A DNA stretch of 43,335 bases from Gammaproteobacteria bacterium (GTDB taxonomy: Bacteria > Pseudomonadota > Gammaproteobacteria > Enterobacterales > Psychrobiaceae). The position numbers were made by a program, and so were the translations under genes. Location: NCBI GenBank assembly GCA_013214965.1, contig JABSRU010000035.1:1-43335 (forward strand). Reading direction: 5' to 3'. Below the pieces are notes generated by a model, which saw only the letters and a program-made list of their open reading frames with translations, was not told the origin of the DNA and searched no databases. This document shows positions 7,844-18,017 of the stretch, in pieces. How positions within the stretch are numbered: position 1 is the first letter of the stretch; every line of letters begins with the position of its first letter.

Positions 7844-9630
7844 TGTTGACAAGAATTTTCACCGTATTTCTTTTAATCCTCCTTAGCCATCTTTTTAGCA
7901 ACGTCAGCTTCGCTAAAATTGATAACCCGTTTAATACCACAGGCAGCTTGTTCTCTGAACAACCACAGTTTTTACCGGTGGAGCAGGCCTTCCAATTTAA
8001 CTTTAGTCAACACGATGATAAAATTACCGTCAGTTGGCAAATTCACGAAGGCTATTATCTCTATCAACAACGTTTTAAAGTCACCAGTAAAACGGCGACC
8101 ATTAGCCCGTTAGTATTTCCTATTGGCAGCGATCATGATGACCCGTATTTTGGTCAACAGGTGGTGTACTACCAGAAAACGGCGTTTGATTTTAGTGTCG
8201 ACCCAACGGTTCAATCCCATGAAATTGTCGTCACTTATCAAGGCTGCGCCGATGCCGGCTTATGTTATCCACCCACTAAAAAAACCATTTATTTCGATCC
8301 TAAGTTTTCGACCACTGCCACTACTCCCGTCAGTAATACTCCAGCGCCCCCCGCAGCATTAAACGAACAAAGTGAACTGGCACAATTACTCAGTGGTAAT
8401 AGCCTCGGACTAACCTTGCTGTTATTTTTTGGTTTAGGCTTGGGCTTGGCATTTACACCTTGTGTGTTCCCGATGTACCCGATTTTATCCGGTATTATCG
8501 TCGGTTCAGGCAATCAACTGTCGACACGTCAGGCATTTTTATTGTCGTTTATTTATGTTCAAGGCATGGCACTGACTTATTCGGCGCTGGGACTAGCAGT
8601 GGCGACCGCTGGCTTGCAATTTCAAGCGGCCTTCCAGCACCCTGTCGTGTTGGGCGCGTTAGCGATATTGTTTACCGGATTGGCGCTCTCGATGTTTGGC
8701 GTGTTTAACCTGCAATTACCAAGCGCTTGGCAAAACAAGCTTAACAACATGTCGAACCAACAAAAGGGCGGCCGTTATACCGGCGTCTTCGTGATGGGGA
8801 TGATTTCAGGCCTAGTGGCGTCACCTTGTACCACCGCGCCATTATCTGGTGCGTTGCTTTATGTTGCACAAACCGGTGACTTGTTATTAGGTGGCATTGC
8901 CCTATACGTCTTGAGTTTAGGCATGGGCGTCCCCTTACTCTTAATGGGTACTTCAGGGGGTAAATTACTACCGAAAGCTGGCGCTTGGATGGAAGTCATT
9001 AAAGGCATATTTGGCTTTATGCTACTGACTGTGGTTATTATTCTACTCAGCCGCTTAGTCAATGAGTTAGTCGCTAACACTGCTTGGGCTGTGTTATCAG
9101 TGAGCTTTGCCGGCTATTTAATCCATCATAATAATGTCACCAAAATCAGTGCTAGTAAAAGTATTCGTCATACGATTGCTTTGGTTATCTTAGTGCTAGG
9201 GACTTTATTCGGACTTAAACCGTGGCTTGGTTTAACAGCAACATCTGCTGAACAAATTAGTGAGCAACAAATTGAATTTATTCAAATTAAAGGCTTAGTC
9301 GAGCTCGAACAACAGTTGGCAGTAGCGCAAGCCGACGGCGTGCCCGTGATGTTAGATTTTTATGCCGATTGGTGTATTGCTTGTAAGGATTTTGAACATG
9401 AAACGTTTTCCGATCCCTTAGTCAAACCGCTACTAGGAAAGATGCGTTTACTCCAAGCCGATGTCACTAACAATGATCAATTAGATATTGAACTGCAGGA
9501 TAAAATGGCCGTATTAGGCTTACCTAGCATTTTAATATTTGATGCCAAAGGCAATGAATTAAAACAACTGCGAGTGGTTGGTTTTCAACCACCAGCGCAG
9601 TTTAAAGCGATTATCGAGCAAGCTTTTTAA
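7843..9630 (+). CDS. dsbD: Thiol:disulfide interchange protein DsbD
   Basis: Carries electrons from cytoplasmic thioredoxin across the inner membrane to periplasmic DsbC, DsbG and CcmG-type partners. The 595-residue order is: signal peptide (1-24, ending SFA), periplasmic alpha domain with the cysteine pair C135 and C141, eight-helix membrane domain (about 188-460) with C207 in FTPCVFP and C329 in SPCTTAPL, then the thioredoxin-like gamma domain with WCIAC (C511, C514). All six redox cysteines are present. It is translationally coupled to cutA. Confidence 0.97.
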   Translation: MLTRIFTVFLLILLSHLFSNVSFAKIDNPFNTTGSLFSEQPQFLPVEQAFQFNFSQHDDKITVSWQIHEGYYLYQQRFKVTSKTATISPLVFPIGSDHDDPYFGQQVVYYQKTAFDFSVDPTVQSHEIVVTYQGCADAGLCYPPTKKTIYFDPKFSTTATTPVSNTPAPPAALNEQSELAQLLSGNSLGLTLLLFFGLGLGLAFTPCVFPMYPILSGIIVGSGNQLSTRQAFLLSFIYVQGMALTYSALGLAVATAGLQFQAAFQHPVVLGALAILFTGLALSMFGVFNLQLPSAWQNKLNNMSNQQKGGRYTGVFVMGMISGLVASPCTTAPLSGALLYVAQTGDLLLGGIALYVLSLGMGVPLLLMGTSGGKLLPKAGAWMEVIKGIFGFMLLTVVIILLSRLVNELVANTAWAVLSVSFAGYLIHHNNVTKISASKSIRHTIALVILVLGTLFGLKPWLGLTATSAEQISEQQIEFIQIKGLVELEQQLAVAQADGVPVMLDFYADWCIACKDFEHETFSDPLVKPLLGKMRLLQADVTNNDQLDIELQDKMAVLGLPSILIFDAKGNELKQLRVVGFQPPAQFKAIIEQAF

Positions 9631-9661
9631 ATAATCTGCAATCTGGGTTAAGAGACTTACC

Positions 9662-11140
9662 ATGAAATATAAAGATTTAAGAGACTTTATTGACCAACTT
9701 GAAAAATTGGGTCAGTTAAAGCGGATTAGCCAAGAAATTGATCCTTACTTAGAAATGACTGAGATCAGTGATCGTACCCTGCGTGCTAAAGGTCCAGCGT
9801 TATTATTTGAGAACCCAAAAGATTCAACTATTCCAGTATTAACCAATCTGTTTGGCACGACTGAACGTGTCGCTTTAGCGATGGGGCAAACGGACGTTAG
9901 CGCCCTGCGCGATGTCGGTGAATTAATGGCGCAACTTAAAGAGCCAGAGCCTCCGAAAGGGATCAAAGACGCTTGGTCGAAACTACCGATGTATAAGCAA
10001 GTGCTTAACATGCCAACGAAACGGCTACGCAGTGCGCCATGTCAAGATGTGGTAATCACCGGCGATGACGTAGATTTAACCATGTTGCCGATTCAACATT
10101 GTTGGCCTGGGGATGTCGCACCACTCGTGACCTGGGGCTTAACCATCACCCGCGGTCCGCACAAAGAACGCCAAAACCTTGGGATTTATCGTCAACAGTT
10201 ATTGAGTAAAAATAAGTTAGTGATGCGCTGGTTATCACATCGTGGTGGTGCTTTAGATTATCAAGAGTTCCAACAAACTAATCCCGGCGAACGCTATCCA
10301 ATATCGGTCGCTTTAGGTGCAGATCCAGCAACAATCATCGGTGCAGTAACACCTGTACCAGATACTTTATCGGAATATGCCTTTGCTGGATTATTACGGG
10401 GCTCCCGTAGTGAAGTGGTTAAAAGTATTAGTAATGATCTCGAAGTGCCAGCCAGTGCTGAATTTGTCCTTGAAGGCTACCTCGAGCCAGGTGAAATGGC
10501 ACCTGAAGGTCCCTATGGCGATCACACGGGTTATTACAACGAAGTTGAAGAGTTCCCAGTCTTTACTGTTACCCATATTACCCACCGTAAAGATCCTATT
10601 TACCATAGTACTTATACCGGACGCCCACCCGATGAGCCAGCCATTTTAGGGGTTGCGCTTAATGAGGTCTTTGTCCCTATTTTACGTAAGCAATATCCTG
10701 AAATCGTCGATTTTTATTTACCGCCAGAAGGCTGCTCTTATCGGATGGCTATTGTTACGATCAAAAAACAATACCCAGGCCATGCTAAACGCGTGATGAT
10801 GGGCGTATGGTCATTTTTACGTCAGTTTATGTACACCAAATTCGTGATTATCTGTGATGATGATATTGATGCCCGTAATTGGGATGATGTGATCTGGGCG
10901 ATTACCACGCGAATGGATCCTGCACGCGATACCATGATGGTAGAAAACACCCCGATTGATTATCTAGATTTTGCTTCCCCGGTTGCTGGTCTCGGATCAA
11001 AAATGGGCATGGATGCAACGAACAAATGGCCAGGTGAGACCACCCGAGAATGGGGTGAGCCAATCGAGATGACTCAGGAAATAAAAAATCGGGTCGATGA
11101 CATTTGGGACGAATTAGGTATTCTGCCTAATAGTGAGTAA
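9662..11140 (+). CDS. ubiD: 4-hydroxy-3-polyprenylbenzoate decarboxylase
   Basis: Decarboxylates the polyprenylated benzoate in ubiquinone synthesis, using prenylated FMN made by UbiX. The 492-residue length fits UbiD (E. coli 497). Conserved stretches are NLGIYRQQL (172-180, prFMN/metal ligands), [16 protein letters not shown] (188-203), and [11 protein letters not shown] followed by NEVEEFPVF (282-301) carrying the catalytic Glu network. It is followed by fre, as in E. coli, with a hairpin in the 81-bp gap. ubiX is not in the window. Confidence 0.97.
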   Translation: MKYKDLRDFIDQLEKLGQLKRISQEIDPYLEMTEISDRTLRAKGPALLFENPKDSTIPVLTNLFGTTERVALAMGQTDVSALRDVGELMAQLKEPEPPKGIKDAWSKLPMYKQVLNMPTKRLRSAPCQDVVITGDDVDLTMLPIQHCWPGDVAPLVTWGLTITRGPHKERQNLGIYRQQLLSKNKLVMRWLSHRGGALDYQEFQQTNPGERYPISVALGADPATIIGAVTPVPDTLSEYAFAGLLRGSRSEVVKSISNDLEVPASAEFVLEGYLEPGEMAPEGPYGDHTGYYNEVEEFPVFTVTHITHRKDPIYHSTYTGRPPDEPAILGVALNEVFVPILRKQYPEIVDFYLPPEGCSYRMAIVTIKKQYPGHAKRVMMGVWSFLRQFMYTKFVIICDDDIDARNWDDVIWAITTRMDPARDTMMVENTPIDYLDFASPVAGLGSKMGMDATNKWPGETTREWGEPIEMTQEIKNRVDDIWDELGILPNSE

Positions 11141-11151
11141 ACATCGGGCAT

Positions 11152-11180
11152 AATAGCCAGTATTAAAGCTGGCTATTTTA
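11152..11180 (+). terminator. Hairpin between ubiD and fre
   Basis: AATAGCCAG (11152-11160) and CTGGCTATT (11169-11177) form a perfect 9-bp stem with an 8-base loop, followed by TTA but no long U tract. It may reduce read-through from ubiD to fre or act as a partial terminator. Confidence 0.5.
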
Positions 11181-11221
11181 CGGTATCCTTGACTAAAATC
11201 ATTCTTCTTCAAGGTATTTTA

Positions 11222-11923
11222 ATGTCAGAAATCAAATGCAGCGTTGAGCGCTTAGAGCCTTTCAACGATTCTGTTTATCATGTGGTATTACGACCAGAGC
11301 AAGACTTCGAATATCAAGCTGGTCAGTACTTAATGGTTAAAATGTCTGACGACGACAAACGACCATTTTCCATTGCCAGCGCGCCAAGTGACGGCAACCT
11401 AATTGAACTCCATATTGGAGCATCAGAACGTCATAGTTATCCAATGCAAGTCATTGAGCGGATGCAACAAGATAACGAAATTACTATTTTAGCCCCCCAC
11501 GGTGAATCCTATCTAGTGACCGATAATCAACGTCCGATTATTTTAGTCGCTGGCGGTACCGGCTATAGTTATATTCGTTCGATTTTACGTCAATTGATTG
11601 CGACAGGCGACCAACGTCAGGTGCTCATTTATTGGGGTTGTAAAGACCTGTCACACCTTTACTTATTCGACGAAGCGCAACAATTAGCGGATGAAAATGC
11701 CAACGTCACTCTTATTCCAGTGATTGAAAATCCGGCCAGTGATTGGCAAGGGGTTAGCGGTTTAGTTCATCATGCTATCTTAGTGGATCATGCTGACTTA
11801 TCTGGCCATGACATTTATGCTGCTGGCCGTTTTGAGATGGTTGGTGCCATACGTGATGCTTTCCTTGAACAGGGCATGAAGATTGAACACATGCACAGTG
11901 ATGCGTTAGCTTATTTAAAGTAA
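11222..11923 (+). CDS. fre: NAD(P)H-flavin reductase
   Basis: Reduces free flavins with NAD(P)H in the cytoplasm, serving processes that need reduced flavin. The 233 residues equal E. coli Fre (233). Motifs are the flavin-binding KRPFSIAS (46-53), IELHIGA, and the nucleotide site VAGGTGYSYIRSI (109-121). The start is ATG 11222, with AAGG seven bases upstream. An in-frame ATG 33 bases earlier adds a poorly conserved tail and lacks this spacing. The gene follows ubiD, the E. coli order. Confidence 0.95.
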   Translation: MSEIKCSVERLEPFNDSVYHVVLRPEQDFEYQAGQYLMVKMSDDDKRPFSIASAPSDGNLIELHIGASERHSYPMQVIERMQQDNEITILAPHGESYLVTDNQRPIILVAGGTGYSYIRSILRQLIATGDQRQVLIYWGCKDLSHLYLFDEAQQLADENANVTLIPVIENPASDWQGVSGLVHHAILVDHADLSGHDIYAAGRFEMVGAIRDAFLEQGMKIEHMHSDALAYLK

Positions 11924-11934
11924 ATGACTGACCT

Positions 11935-11967
11935 AAGGAGGCTACTTTTTTAATTTTTAGCCTCCTT
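11935..11967. terminator. Two-way hairpin between fre and dinF
   Basis: AAGGAGGCTA (11935-11944) and TAGCCTCCTT (11958-11967) form a perfect 10-bp stem with a T-rich 13-base loop. The right arm lies inside the last codons of the convergent dinF gene. It probably ends transcription of fre, though the U tract after the stem is poor. Confidence 0.55.
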
Positions 11968-13272
11968 ATTACTCCCGTAAATATAGAGATAATGCAAACC
12001 AAGGGTTAGCCCTCTTAATAACATAAAGCACAAAAAAGCCAGCCACAGGCCGTCATTCTGCCAATGCTGCACTAACCACCACACCGTAAAGAACCCCAGA
12101 CAAGCAATCAGCATTGAATTACGCATTGCTCGGCTGCGAGTTAGCCCGATATACACGCCATCCATTAAAAAGGATAACCAAGCCACACCACAAACCAGCA
12201 CTAACCAAGGCAAATACTGCACTGACAACTGTTGAATCGGCACGATATCCGTTAACCAGCTAATCCAAGTTTGTCCCCATAGCCACAAACATCCTGAAAA
12301 AGCTAAGCCAATGAAGCCACACCACCCTATTGCCACCCATACCACTCGATGCTGTTGTTTGAGATCGTTTTTGCCATGAGCCCGTCCCACTAAGGATTCT
12401 GCCGCATAAGCAAAACCATCTAAACCATAGGAAGCAAACATAAACAAGTTGAGTAAAATTGCATTAGCCGCGACATACAAATCACCAAGCCTTGCTCCCT
12501 TCACGGTAATGAAACCAAGACATAACTGCAAGGCTAATGACCGAATAAAAATATCACGATTTAGGCTCAATAGACGCTTTAATAATGGCTTTTCAATCCG
12601 CAACAACGCTAATGACGTTTGCTGCTTAATCATTGGATAAAGCACCACCAGCAATAACAACAAACCGCAATAATCAGCAATGACAGAAGCAATCGCAGCA
12701 CCCGAGACGCCCCAGCCCAGCTGCACCACGAAAAGCAGATCTAAGCCAATGTTAATCAAATTAATGCATAATAGCTGATACACCAACCATTTAATCCGAC
12801 GACTCGCGACCAAATAACCCAAAATAACAAAATTAGCTAAGACTGCCGGTGCAGAGAAAATGCGAATATCGAAATAAACCTGACCATAATACGTCACCTC
12901 TTTACCCGCGGCGATCACATAAAAAATAAGCTGTTTAACCGGCCCTTGAAACAGTAACAATAGCAAGCTAACCACCATCGCAAACCACAGCGAATGGAAA
13001 AAATACTGCCAAGCAAGTTTTAGATCATTTTGACCCAGCGCCTGAGCAATCACTCCCGTCGTCGACATACGTAAGAAGCCACATAACCAAAACAAAATGC
13101 TGATGATCATGCTACCAACAGCAATACCACCTAAATAGTATGCGTGATCGAGATGACCAATCACCGCAGTATCCACCAAACCAAGTAACGGCGTAGTAAT
13201 GTTTGAAAAAATCATAGGCAGTGCTAACATCAATAGCTTGCGCTGCTGCTCAACTAAAGCGACAATATTCAA
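11950..13272 (-). CDS. dinF: MATE family efflux transporter, DinF type
   Basis: A 440-residue inner-membrane multidrug/organic-cation exporter of the MATE class with about 12 helices. ALPMIFSNITTPLLGLVDTAVIGHLD (17-42) is almost the E. coli DinF signature; LRMSTTGVIAQALG and LDGFAYAAESLVG are also diagnostic. Transport is driven by an ion gradient; the substrate is not readable. Only 24 bp separate its start from the divergent deacetylase gene, so one of the two promoters must lie within the other coding region. No LexA-type operator was seen in that gap, so control by SOS as in E. coli is unlikely unless it is co-transcribed. Confidence 0.93.
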   Translation of the reverse strand: MNIVALVEQQRKLLMLALPMIFSNITTPLLGLVDTAVIGHLDHAYYLGGIAVGSMIISILFWLCGFLRMSTTGVIAQALGQNDLKLAWQYFFHSLWFAMVVSLLLLLFQGPVKQLIFYVIAAGKEVTYYGQVYFDIRIFSAPAVLANFVILGYLVASRRIKWLVYQLLCINLINIGLDLLFVVQLGWGVSGAAIASVIADYCGLLLLLVVLYPMIKQQTSLALLRIEKPLLKRLLSLNRDIFIRSLALQLCLGFITVKGARLGDLYVAANAILLNLFMFASYGLDGFAYAAESLVGRAHGKNDLKQQHRVVWVAIGWCGFIGLAFSGCLWLWGQTWISWLTDIVPIQQLSVQYLPWLVLVCGVAWLSFLMDGVYIGLTRSRAMRNSMLIACLGFFTVWWLVQHWQNDGLWLAFLCFMLLRGLTLGLHYLYIYGSNKEAKN

Positions 13273-13296
13273 TAATGTTATTCCTTTGAGGTTTCT

Positions 13297-14361
13297 ATGT
13301 GGTTATCTAGCGGGCGAATCATCGCCCTGTTCTCTATTTTAATGATCGCTTTTTCGAATAAAGCGGCCGTGGTATTACAATATCATCATGTTAGTGATAC
13401 CACACCGACATCAACAAGTATCTCAGTTGAAATGTTTGCCGTCCATATGAGTTATTTGGCCAATAACCAATACCAAGTGATGCCTTTAAAAGACATCATT
13501 AGCCAACTCAAACAAGGAAAAAAACTAGCGCCCAAAACCGTCGCGATTACTTTTGACGATGGTTACTTAAATGTACTAACCCACGCAGATCCTATTTTAA
13601 AACAGCATGAGTTTAGTTACACCTTATTTATCGCGCCCAATGAAATTGATAAAGGGCATAAGAACATGCTCAATTGGTTACAAATAAAATCATTGGCAGA
13701 GTCCGGAGTCGACATTGCAAACCACAGTAGTGAACACTTACACTTAAACCGTCAGCTAACCGATGAAACAATCGATCAATGGCAACAACGGATCACTGAT
13801 GACATCGAACAAGCTGAATTAAGCATTATCGCTCACCAGTTACCCAGCTTAAAACTACTCGCCTATCCCTATGGTGAATATAATACTGAGCTTCAAAATT
13901 TAGTCAGTCAATTAGGCTATGTCGGTATTGGTCAACACTCTGGTGCTTTATCTAACCTTTCTGATTTTACAGCACTACCTCGTTTTCCAGCATCCGGTCG
14001 TTTCAGCAACATAGAAACCTTAGCCGTTAAGTTAAAGTCTTTAGCCATGCCGGTGACTAAGTTAGTGAATGCCAACCCACAATTAGATCAGCATCAACCA
14101 CTTGTTAATCCGCCAATGTTAACAATTAAACTTGATACTGAAGATGTCGACACCAGACAACTCCATTGCTACATATTAGGACAATTAGTCGAACCTAAAT
14201 GGCTAAATAAGCAAACATTCACCATTACCGCGACCAATGCTTTGCCTATAGGACGTTCTCGTTATAATTGCACCGCCCCAAGCTACAGTGACAAGGGTTA
14301 TTATTGGTTTTCACAACCATGGATAAATCGTAATGCCGATGGCAGTTGGTATCAAGGATGA
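13297..14361 (+). CDS. Secreted polysaccharide deacetylase (NodB domain)
   Basis: A 354-residue exported protein. The signal peptide is 1-23 (hydrophobic, ending NKAA), and the NodB deacetylase domain covers about 24-230. Metal-binding residues are visible: FDDGY (D87, D88) and NHSSEHLHL (H143, H147), with the later AYPYGEYNTE motif. It should remove acetyl groups from a polysaccharide in the periplasm, but the substrate is unknown. The C-terminal 110 residues have no recognised domain. The start ATG has GAGG six bases before it. The stop overlaps the glpG start in ATGA, so the two are coupled. Confidence 0.88.
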   Translation: MWLSSGRIIALFSILMIAFSNKAAVVLQYHHVSDTTPTSTSISVEMFAVHMSYLANNQYQVMPLKDIISQLKQGKKLAPKTVAITFDDGYLNVLTHADPILKQHEFSYTLFIAPNEIDKGHKNMLNWLQIKSLAESGVDIANHSSEHLHLNRQLTDETIDQWQQRITDDIEQAELSIIAHQLPSLKLLAYPYGEYNTELQNLVSQLGYVGIGQHSGALSNLSDFTALPRFPASGRFSNIETLAVKLKSLAMPVTKLVNANPQLDQHQPLVNPPMLTIKLDTEDVDTRQLHCYILGQLVEPKWLNKQTFTITATNALPIGRSRYNCTAPSYSDKGYYWFSQPWINRNADGSWYQG

Positions 14362-15200
14362 TTCTACTCGGTCAAGTTAACAATCCACGGATGGCACAAG
14401 CATTTATCGATCATTTATTTACGCAAAAGATCGACTGTCAGCTTCAGCAACAAGGCGAACAATATGAATTATGGTTAGTGAGCACCAACCAACAGCAACT
14501 TGCTCAACAACAATTCAACGAGTTTGTGGCTAACCCTGACAATCCTAAGTATTTCGCCGCCTCATGGCAAAGTGCCAATCCACAAATCAGTGCCGAAGAT
14601 AGCTCAAACGCGACCATGGAAATTTTAGTCAATTTTATTCTCCATGCGGGTCCGGTAACATTAATCACCTTTGCTGTGGCAGCCTTTATCTATTGCACCT
14701 ACTTACTTGGGTTACCCACCGTATACCAAGCGTTTTCTTTTTTCCCCGAATTAAATCTTGAAAACATCACTGAAATTTGGCGCATATTCACTCCAGCCTT
14801 ACTGCATTTTTCTGCGCTACATATCGTGTTTAATTTATTAATGTGGTGGTATCTCGGTGGCATGATTGAAAATAGACTGTCATCAGCTAAATTATTAAGT
14901 TTGTTAGTGTTAGCAAGTGCGCTACCTAATATTTTGCAATTTTATCTGACCGGTCCCACCTTTGGCGGTTTGTCGGGCGTTGTTTATGCCTTGGTTGGTT
15001 ACGTCTGGTGGCGGGATCCTAAGGCTGGATTATACCTACCCCGAGCTTATATTGGCTTTATGTTAGTGTGGCTGGTGCTAGGGTTTCTCGATGTCTTAGG
15101 GATGAAGATAGCCAACGGTGCTCACCTTGGTGGACTCATCGTCGGTTGCCTACTTGCTTGGATTGACAACCGTAAAAATCATGATGAAAAGCTTCGTTAA
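14358..15200 (+). CDS. glpG: Rhomboid intramembrane serine protease GlpG
   Basis: Cleaves membrane proteins within the bilayer. The 280-residue protein has the N-terminal cytoplasmic domain (1-88, [13 protein letters not shown] and [11 protein letters not shown] as in E. coli) and then the six-helix rhomboid core. Catalytic Ser206 lies in [10 protein letters not shown] and His256 in ANGAHLGGL; the [14 protein letters not shown] helix carries the oxyanion His and Asn. The start ATG shares ATGA with the deacetylase stop, so translation depends on the upstream gene. In E. coli glpG sits with glpE and glpR, so the partner here is different. Confidence 0.96.
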   Translation: MILLGQVNNPRMAQAFIDHLFTQKIDCQLQQQGEQYELWLVSTNQQQLAQQQFNEFVANPDNPKYFAASWQSANPQISAEDSSNATMEILVNFILHAGPVTLITFAVAAFIYCTYLLGLPTVYQAFSFFPELNLENITEIWRIFTPALLHFSALHIVFNLLMWWYLGGMIENRLSSAKLLSLLVLASALPNILQFYLTGPTFGGLSGVVYALVGYVWWRDPKAGLYLPRAYIGFMLVWLVLGFLDVLGMKIANGAHLGGLIVGCLLAWIDNRKNHDEKLR

Positions 15201-15265
15201 GTAACCATTCAGCTATTTCCTCTCAAAATGATGGCGCGATTTGCGTAAAATATGAGGAATATATA

Positions 15266-15955
15266 ATGGAAAAATATGGAGCAGAATTTTTCGGTACGTT
15301 TTGGTTAGTCCTTGGTGGTTGCGGTAGCGCCGTATTGGCGGCCGCCTTTCCAGAGGTTGGCATTGGTTTACTTGGTGTCTCCTTGGCCTTTGGTTTAACC
15401 GTGTTAACCATGGCTTTTGCAATCGGTCATATTTCTGGTTGTCATCTCAACCCCGCCGTTTCTATTGGCTTGTGGGCTGGCGGACGTTTTCCAGCAAAAG
15501 AGCTATTACCTTACATCGTGTCACAGGTTTTAGGGGCTATTGTCGCCGCAGGCGTGTTGTATCTGATTGCAAGTGGTAAAGCAGGATTTGAGCTCAGCGC
15601 AGGCTTTGCATCTAATGGTTATGGCGCGCACTCACCTGGTCAATATAGCATGGTAGCGGCTTTGATTACCGAAGTGGTCATGACGATGTTCTTTTTGTTT
15701 ATCATCATGGGTGCCACCGACAAACGTGCGCCACAAGGCCTTGCTCCTATAGCGATTGGATTATGCTTAACCTTAATCCACTTAGTCAGCATCCCCGTCA
15801 CTAACACCTCGGTTAATCCAGCGCGAAGTACTGGCGTTGCTTTATTTGTCGGCGATTGGGCAGTATCACAATTATGGTTATTCTGGGTTGCACCAATCAT
15901 TGGCGCAGTCTTAGGCGCGTTAGCTTATCGGTTTATTGGTAAAGAAACTTCATAG
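15266..15955 (+). CDS. aqpZ: Aquaporin Z
   Basis: Water channel of the inner membrane, 229 residues (E. coli 231), six helices and two half-helices. Both NPA motifs are present (NPAV at 62-65, NPAR at 184-187). The selectivity-filter set Phe42, His172, Thr181 and Arg187 is that of a water-selective channel, not a glycerol facilitator. It is preceded by GAGGAATATATA at a ribosome-site distance and followed by a perfect 12-bp hairpin. Confidence 0.96.
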   Translation: MEKYGAEFFGTFWLVLGGCGSAVLAAAFPEVGIGLLGVSLAFGLTVLTMAFAIGHISGCHLNPAVSIGLWAGGRFPAKELLPYIVSQVLGAIVAAGVLYLIASGKAGFELSAGFASNGYGAHSPGQYSMVAALITEVVMTMFFLFIIMGATDKRAPQGLAPIAIGLCLTLIHLVSIPVTNTSVNPARSTGVALFVGDWAVSQLWLFWVAPIIGAVLGALAYRFIGKETS

Positions 15956-15966
15956 CATTATACAAT

Positions 15967-15999
15967 AACACCGTACCATGCTTAAATTGGTACGGTGTT
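15967..15999. terminator. Hairpin after aqpZ
   Basis: AACACCGTACCA (15967-15978) and TGGTACGGTGTT (15988-15999) make a perfect 12-bp stem with a 9-base loop between the convergent aqpZ and fliL-like genes. There is no strong U tract on either side, so it may be a two-way or 3'-end-stabilising structure. Confidence 0.65.
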
Positions 16000-16006
16000 G
16001 ATCAGA

Positions 16007-16411
16007 TTAATGATGTAAATATTTAGTAAACAACAAACGTACAATTCGTTTTTTACCCGTCTCTTGTTCAAGCAAGTCATTAAGAGTTTCTAAACATAAA
16101 TCTCGAATTTCCAGTTTCCCAGCCATCGATTTTACTTTTCCTTCTGTTTGCTCACCCAAAATTTCAACCACAGCAGCACGTAACAAAGGAGCATGATGCT
16201 CAACGATCGCTAAATCAGTAGGATTCTTCACCATCACTTCCATGGTAAGACGAACGAAGCCAATTTTTTTACTCTTGGTAATATAATTAGTTGTGATATC
16301 AGGCTCAAATGCAAAATATGCATACTCATCAACTGCTTCATCAGCTGCGTAACTATTATTCACAAAAAAAACTAATGTAAAAACAATCAATAAATGACAA
16401 ATTCGTTTCAT
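16007..16411 (-). CDS. FliL-like periplasmic protein
   Basis: A 134-residue protein with a signal peptide (1-22, ending SYA). Its body looks like the periplasmic domain of FliL: YAYFAFEPDITTNYI, VRLTMEVMV, HHAPLLRAAVVEILGEQT and a C-terminal VRLLFTKYLHH. True FliL in a flagellar operon has a retained membrane anchor, whereas this one looks cleavable and stands alone, divergent from ubiC. This solitary FliL-like gene next to ubiC is, as I recall, a common arrangement in Shewanella and Vibrio. Function is unknown; a link to motility is inference. Confidence 0.8.
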   Translation of the reverse strand: MKRICHLLIVFTLVFFVNNSYAADEAVDEYAYFAFEPDITTNYITKSKKIGFVRLTMEVMVKNPTDLAIVEHHAPLLRAAVVEILGEQTEGKVKSMAGKLEIRDLCLETLNDLLEQETGKKRIVRLLFTKYLHH

Positions 16412-16554
16412 TACTGGGGAGTTTCCTGTTTATTTTAAACTTAGCTTAAATAGTAAAGTTATCCGCATCATATAGCAATTTTTAATCTATTAACTATTAC
16501 TTTTTAAGCGAGGTTATCGCATAATACGATGTCAATTCCAACTAAGATTATCCA

Positions 16555-17160
16555 GTGAACACTAGAAGCTACCGATTCAATGATACGTCGTTAACCCCAC
16601 CGTTCCAAGGTGGCTGTCACAACCAATGGTTCGACCCATCCTCAATCCAATATCAGCAAATAGCTTTAGGCTTGAAACATTGGTTATTCGATCGAGGTTC
16701 ACTAACCAGTCGATTAAAGAATCATTGCCAAGAGTTTTCGGTGGTGGTGTTAAATAATGAGCTGATTCATTTGTCCACCACTGAAAAATCGCTTTTTTCC
16801 GCAGCTGACTTGTCCATTAACTGTCGCGAAGTATTATTAGTATGCGATGGCATACCACAGGTTTATGCTCGAAGCTTAATTCCCGTCGATACGATGTTAT
16901 CAACTAATGTCGGATTAAATGAATTAGGGAATAATTCATTGGGACAAATTTTATTCCAAGCACCACATGCCCATCGCAGTGTCATTGAGGCAACGTGTTT
17001 TCAGCCAGGCTCAACGATTCATAGATTATCCGGCGAACTCGGTTTAAACACTGATCAAGAGTTGTGGGGAAGACGCTCTTTATTTACCTTAACTCAATAT
17101 CCACTATTAGTTTCAGAGATCTTTTTGCCCGGTTCTCTCGCTTATCAAGAGACAATATAA
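16555..17160 (+). CDS. ubiC: Chorismate pyruvate-lyase
   Basis: Makes 4-hydroxybenzoate from chorismate, the first step of ubiquinone synthesis. The 201-residue protein shows the UbiC core: [26 protein letters not shown], and [11 protein letters not shown], with the substrate-binding Arg and the C-terminal SEIFLPGS containing the active-site Glu. It is about 35 residues longer than E. coli UbiC at the N-terminus. The GTG start at 16555 has only a weak ribosome site, so an internal TTG near 16672 cannot be excluded. It is coupled to ubiA (TAATG). Confidence 0.9.
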   Translation: MNTRSYRFNDTSLTPPFQGGCHNQWFDPSSIQYQQIALGLKHWLFDRGSLTSRLKNHCQEFSVVVLNNELIHLSTTEKSLFSAADLSINCREVLLVCDGIPQVYARSLIPVDTMLSTNVGLNELGNNSLGQILFQAPHAHRSVIEATCFQPGSTIHRLSGELGLNTDQELWGRRSLFTLTQYPLLVSEIFLPGSLAYQETI

Positions 17161-18017
17161 TGATGACATCAGCTCAACTGAAAGGGTTTATTTCCCTGAC
17201 GCGTTTAGATAAACCTATCGGGATATTATTGCTATTATGGCCAACATATTGGGCACTATGGTTAGCGGCAGAAGGCATGCCCGATTGGCCAGTGTTGGTG
17301 GTATTTACCTTGGGTGTGGTATTAATGCGAAGTGCTGGTTGTGTCATCAATGATTATGCTGATCGTAAGATCGACGGCCAAGTAAAACGAACTCAACATC
17401 GACCCATGACCACCGGACTCATCAGCCCAAAGCAAGCATTAGGATTATTTTTCGTCTTATTAATTATCGCCTTTATGCTAGTGCTCACCATGAACAGCTT
17501 AACAATAGGGTTGTCATTTGCCGCAGTGGCATTGGCTGCCTGCTATCCTTTTATGAAACGCTTAACTCATCTACCACAAGTGGTACTCGGCGCCGCTTTT
17601 GGCTGGTCTATTCCCATGGCTTTTGCAGCACAAAGCAATGAATTACCACCAGTTTGTTGGTTATTATTTGCCGCTAACTTAGCCTGGACGGTAGCCTATG
17701 ACACTTTTTATGCCATGGTTGACCGAGACGATGATATTAAAATTGGCGTGAAATCGACCGCGATTTTATTTGGCCGTTACGACCGAATCATCATCGGATT
17801 ATTACAAACAACAACCATCTATTGCTTAGTTAAAGTAGGGATCGAATTAAATTTATCACTCTACTATTACGTTGCAATAACCGTTGCCGCCCTACTATTT
17901 GTTCACCAACAATGGCAAACGAAAGTTTTCAACCGAGCTGCTTGCTTTAAAGCTTTTTTGGATAACAATAAAGTGGGTGCGGTTATATTTATCGGTATCT
18001 TTACCAGTTATGTCTAG
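17160..18017 (+). CDS. ubiA: 4-hydroxybenzoate octaprenyltransferase
   Basis: Membrane enzyme that attaches the polyprenyl chain to 4-hydroxybenzoate. The 285 residues have about eight helices and both Asp-rich motifs: NDYADRKID and [13 protein letters not shown], which bind Mg-diphosphate. [20 protein letters not shown] matches the E. coli N-terminus, and this sets the start at the ATG fused to the ubiC stop; the frame stays open 96 bases upstream but that overlaps ubiC. Its stop overlaps the decayed gene on the other strand. Confidence 0.96.
   Translation: MMTSAQLKGFISLTRLDKPIGILLLLWPTYWALWLAAEGMPDWPVLVVFTLGVVLMRSAGCVINDYADRKIDGQVKRTQHRPMTTGLISPKQALGLFFVLLIIAFMLVLTMNSLTIGLSFAAVALAACYPFMKRLTHLPQVVLGAAFGWSIPMAFAAQSNELPPVCWLLFAANLAWTVAYDTFYAMVDRDDDIKIGVKSTAILFGRYDRIIIGLLQTTTIYCLVKVGIELNLSLYYYVAITVAALLFVHQQWQTKVFNRAACFKAFLDNNKVGAVIFIGIFTSYV

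Noticed and set aside
13273-13296. SOS box controlling dinF
   Set aside because: No CTG-N10-CAG palindrome is present in the 24-bp gap.
17064-17159. 32-residue N-terminal extension of UbiA
   Set aside because: It lies inside ubiC and does not resemble UbiA; the ATG at the ubiC stop fits the family.
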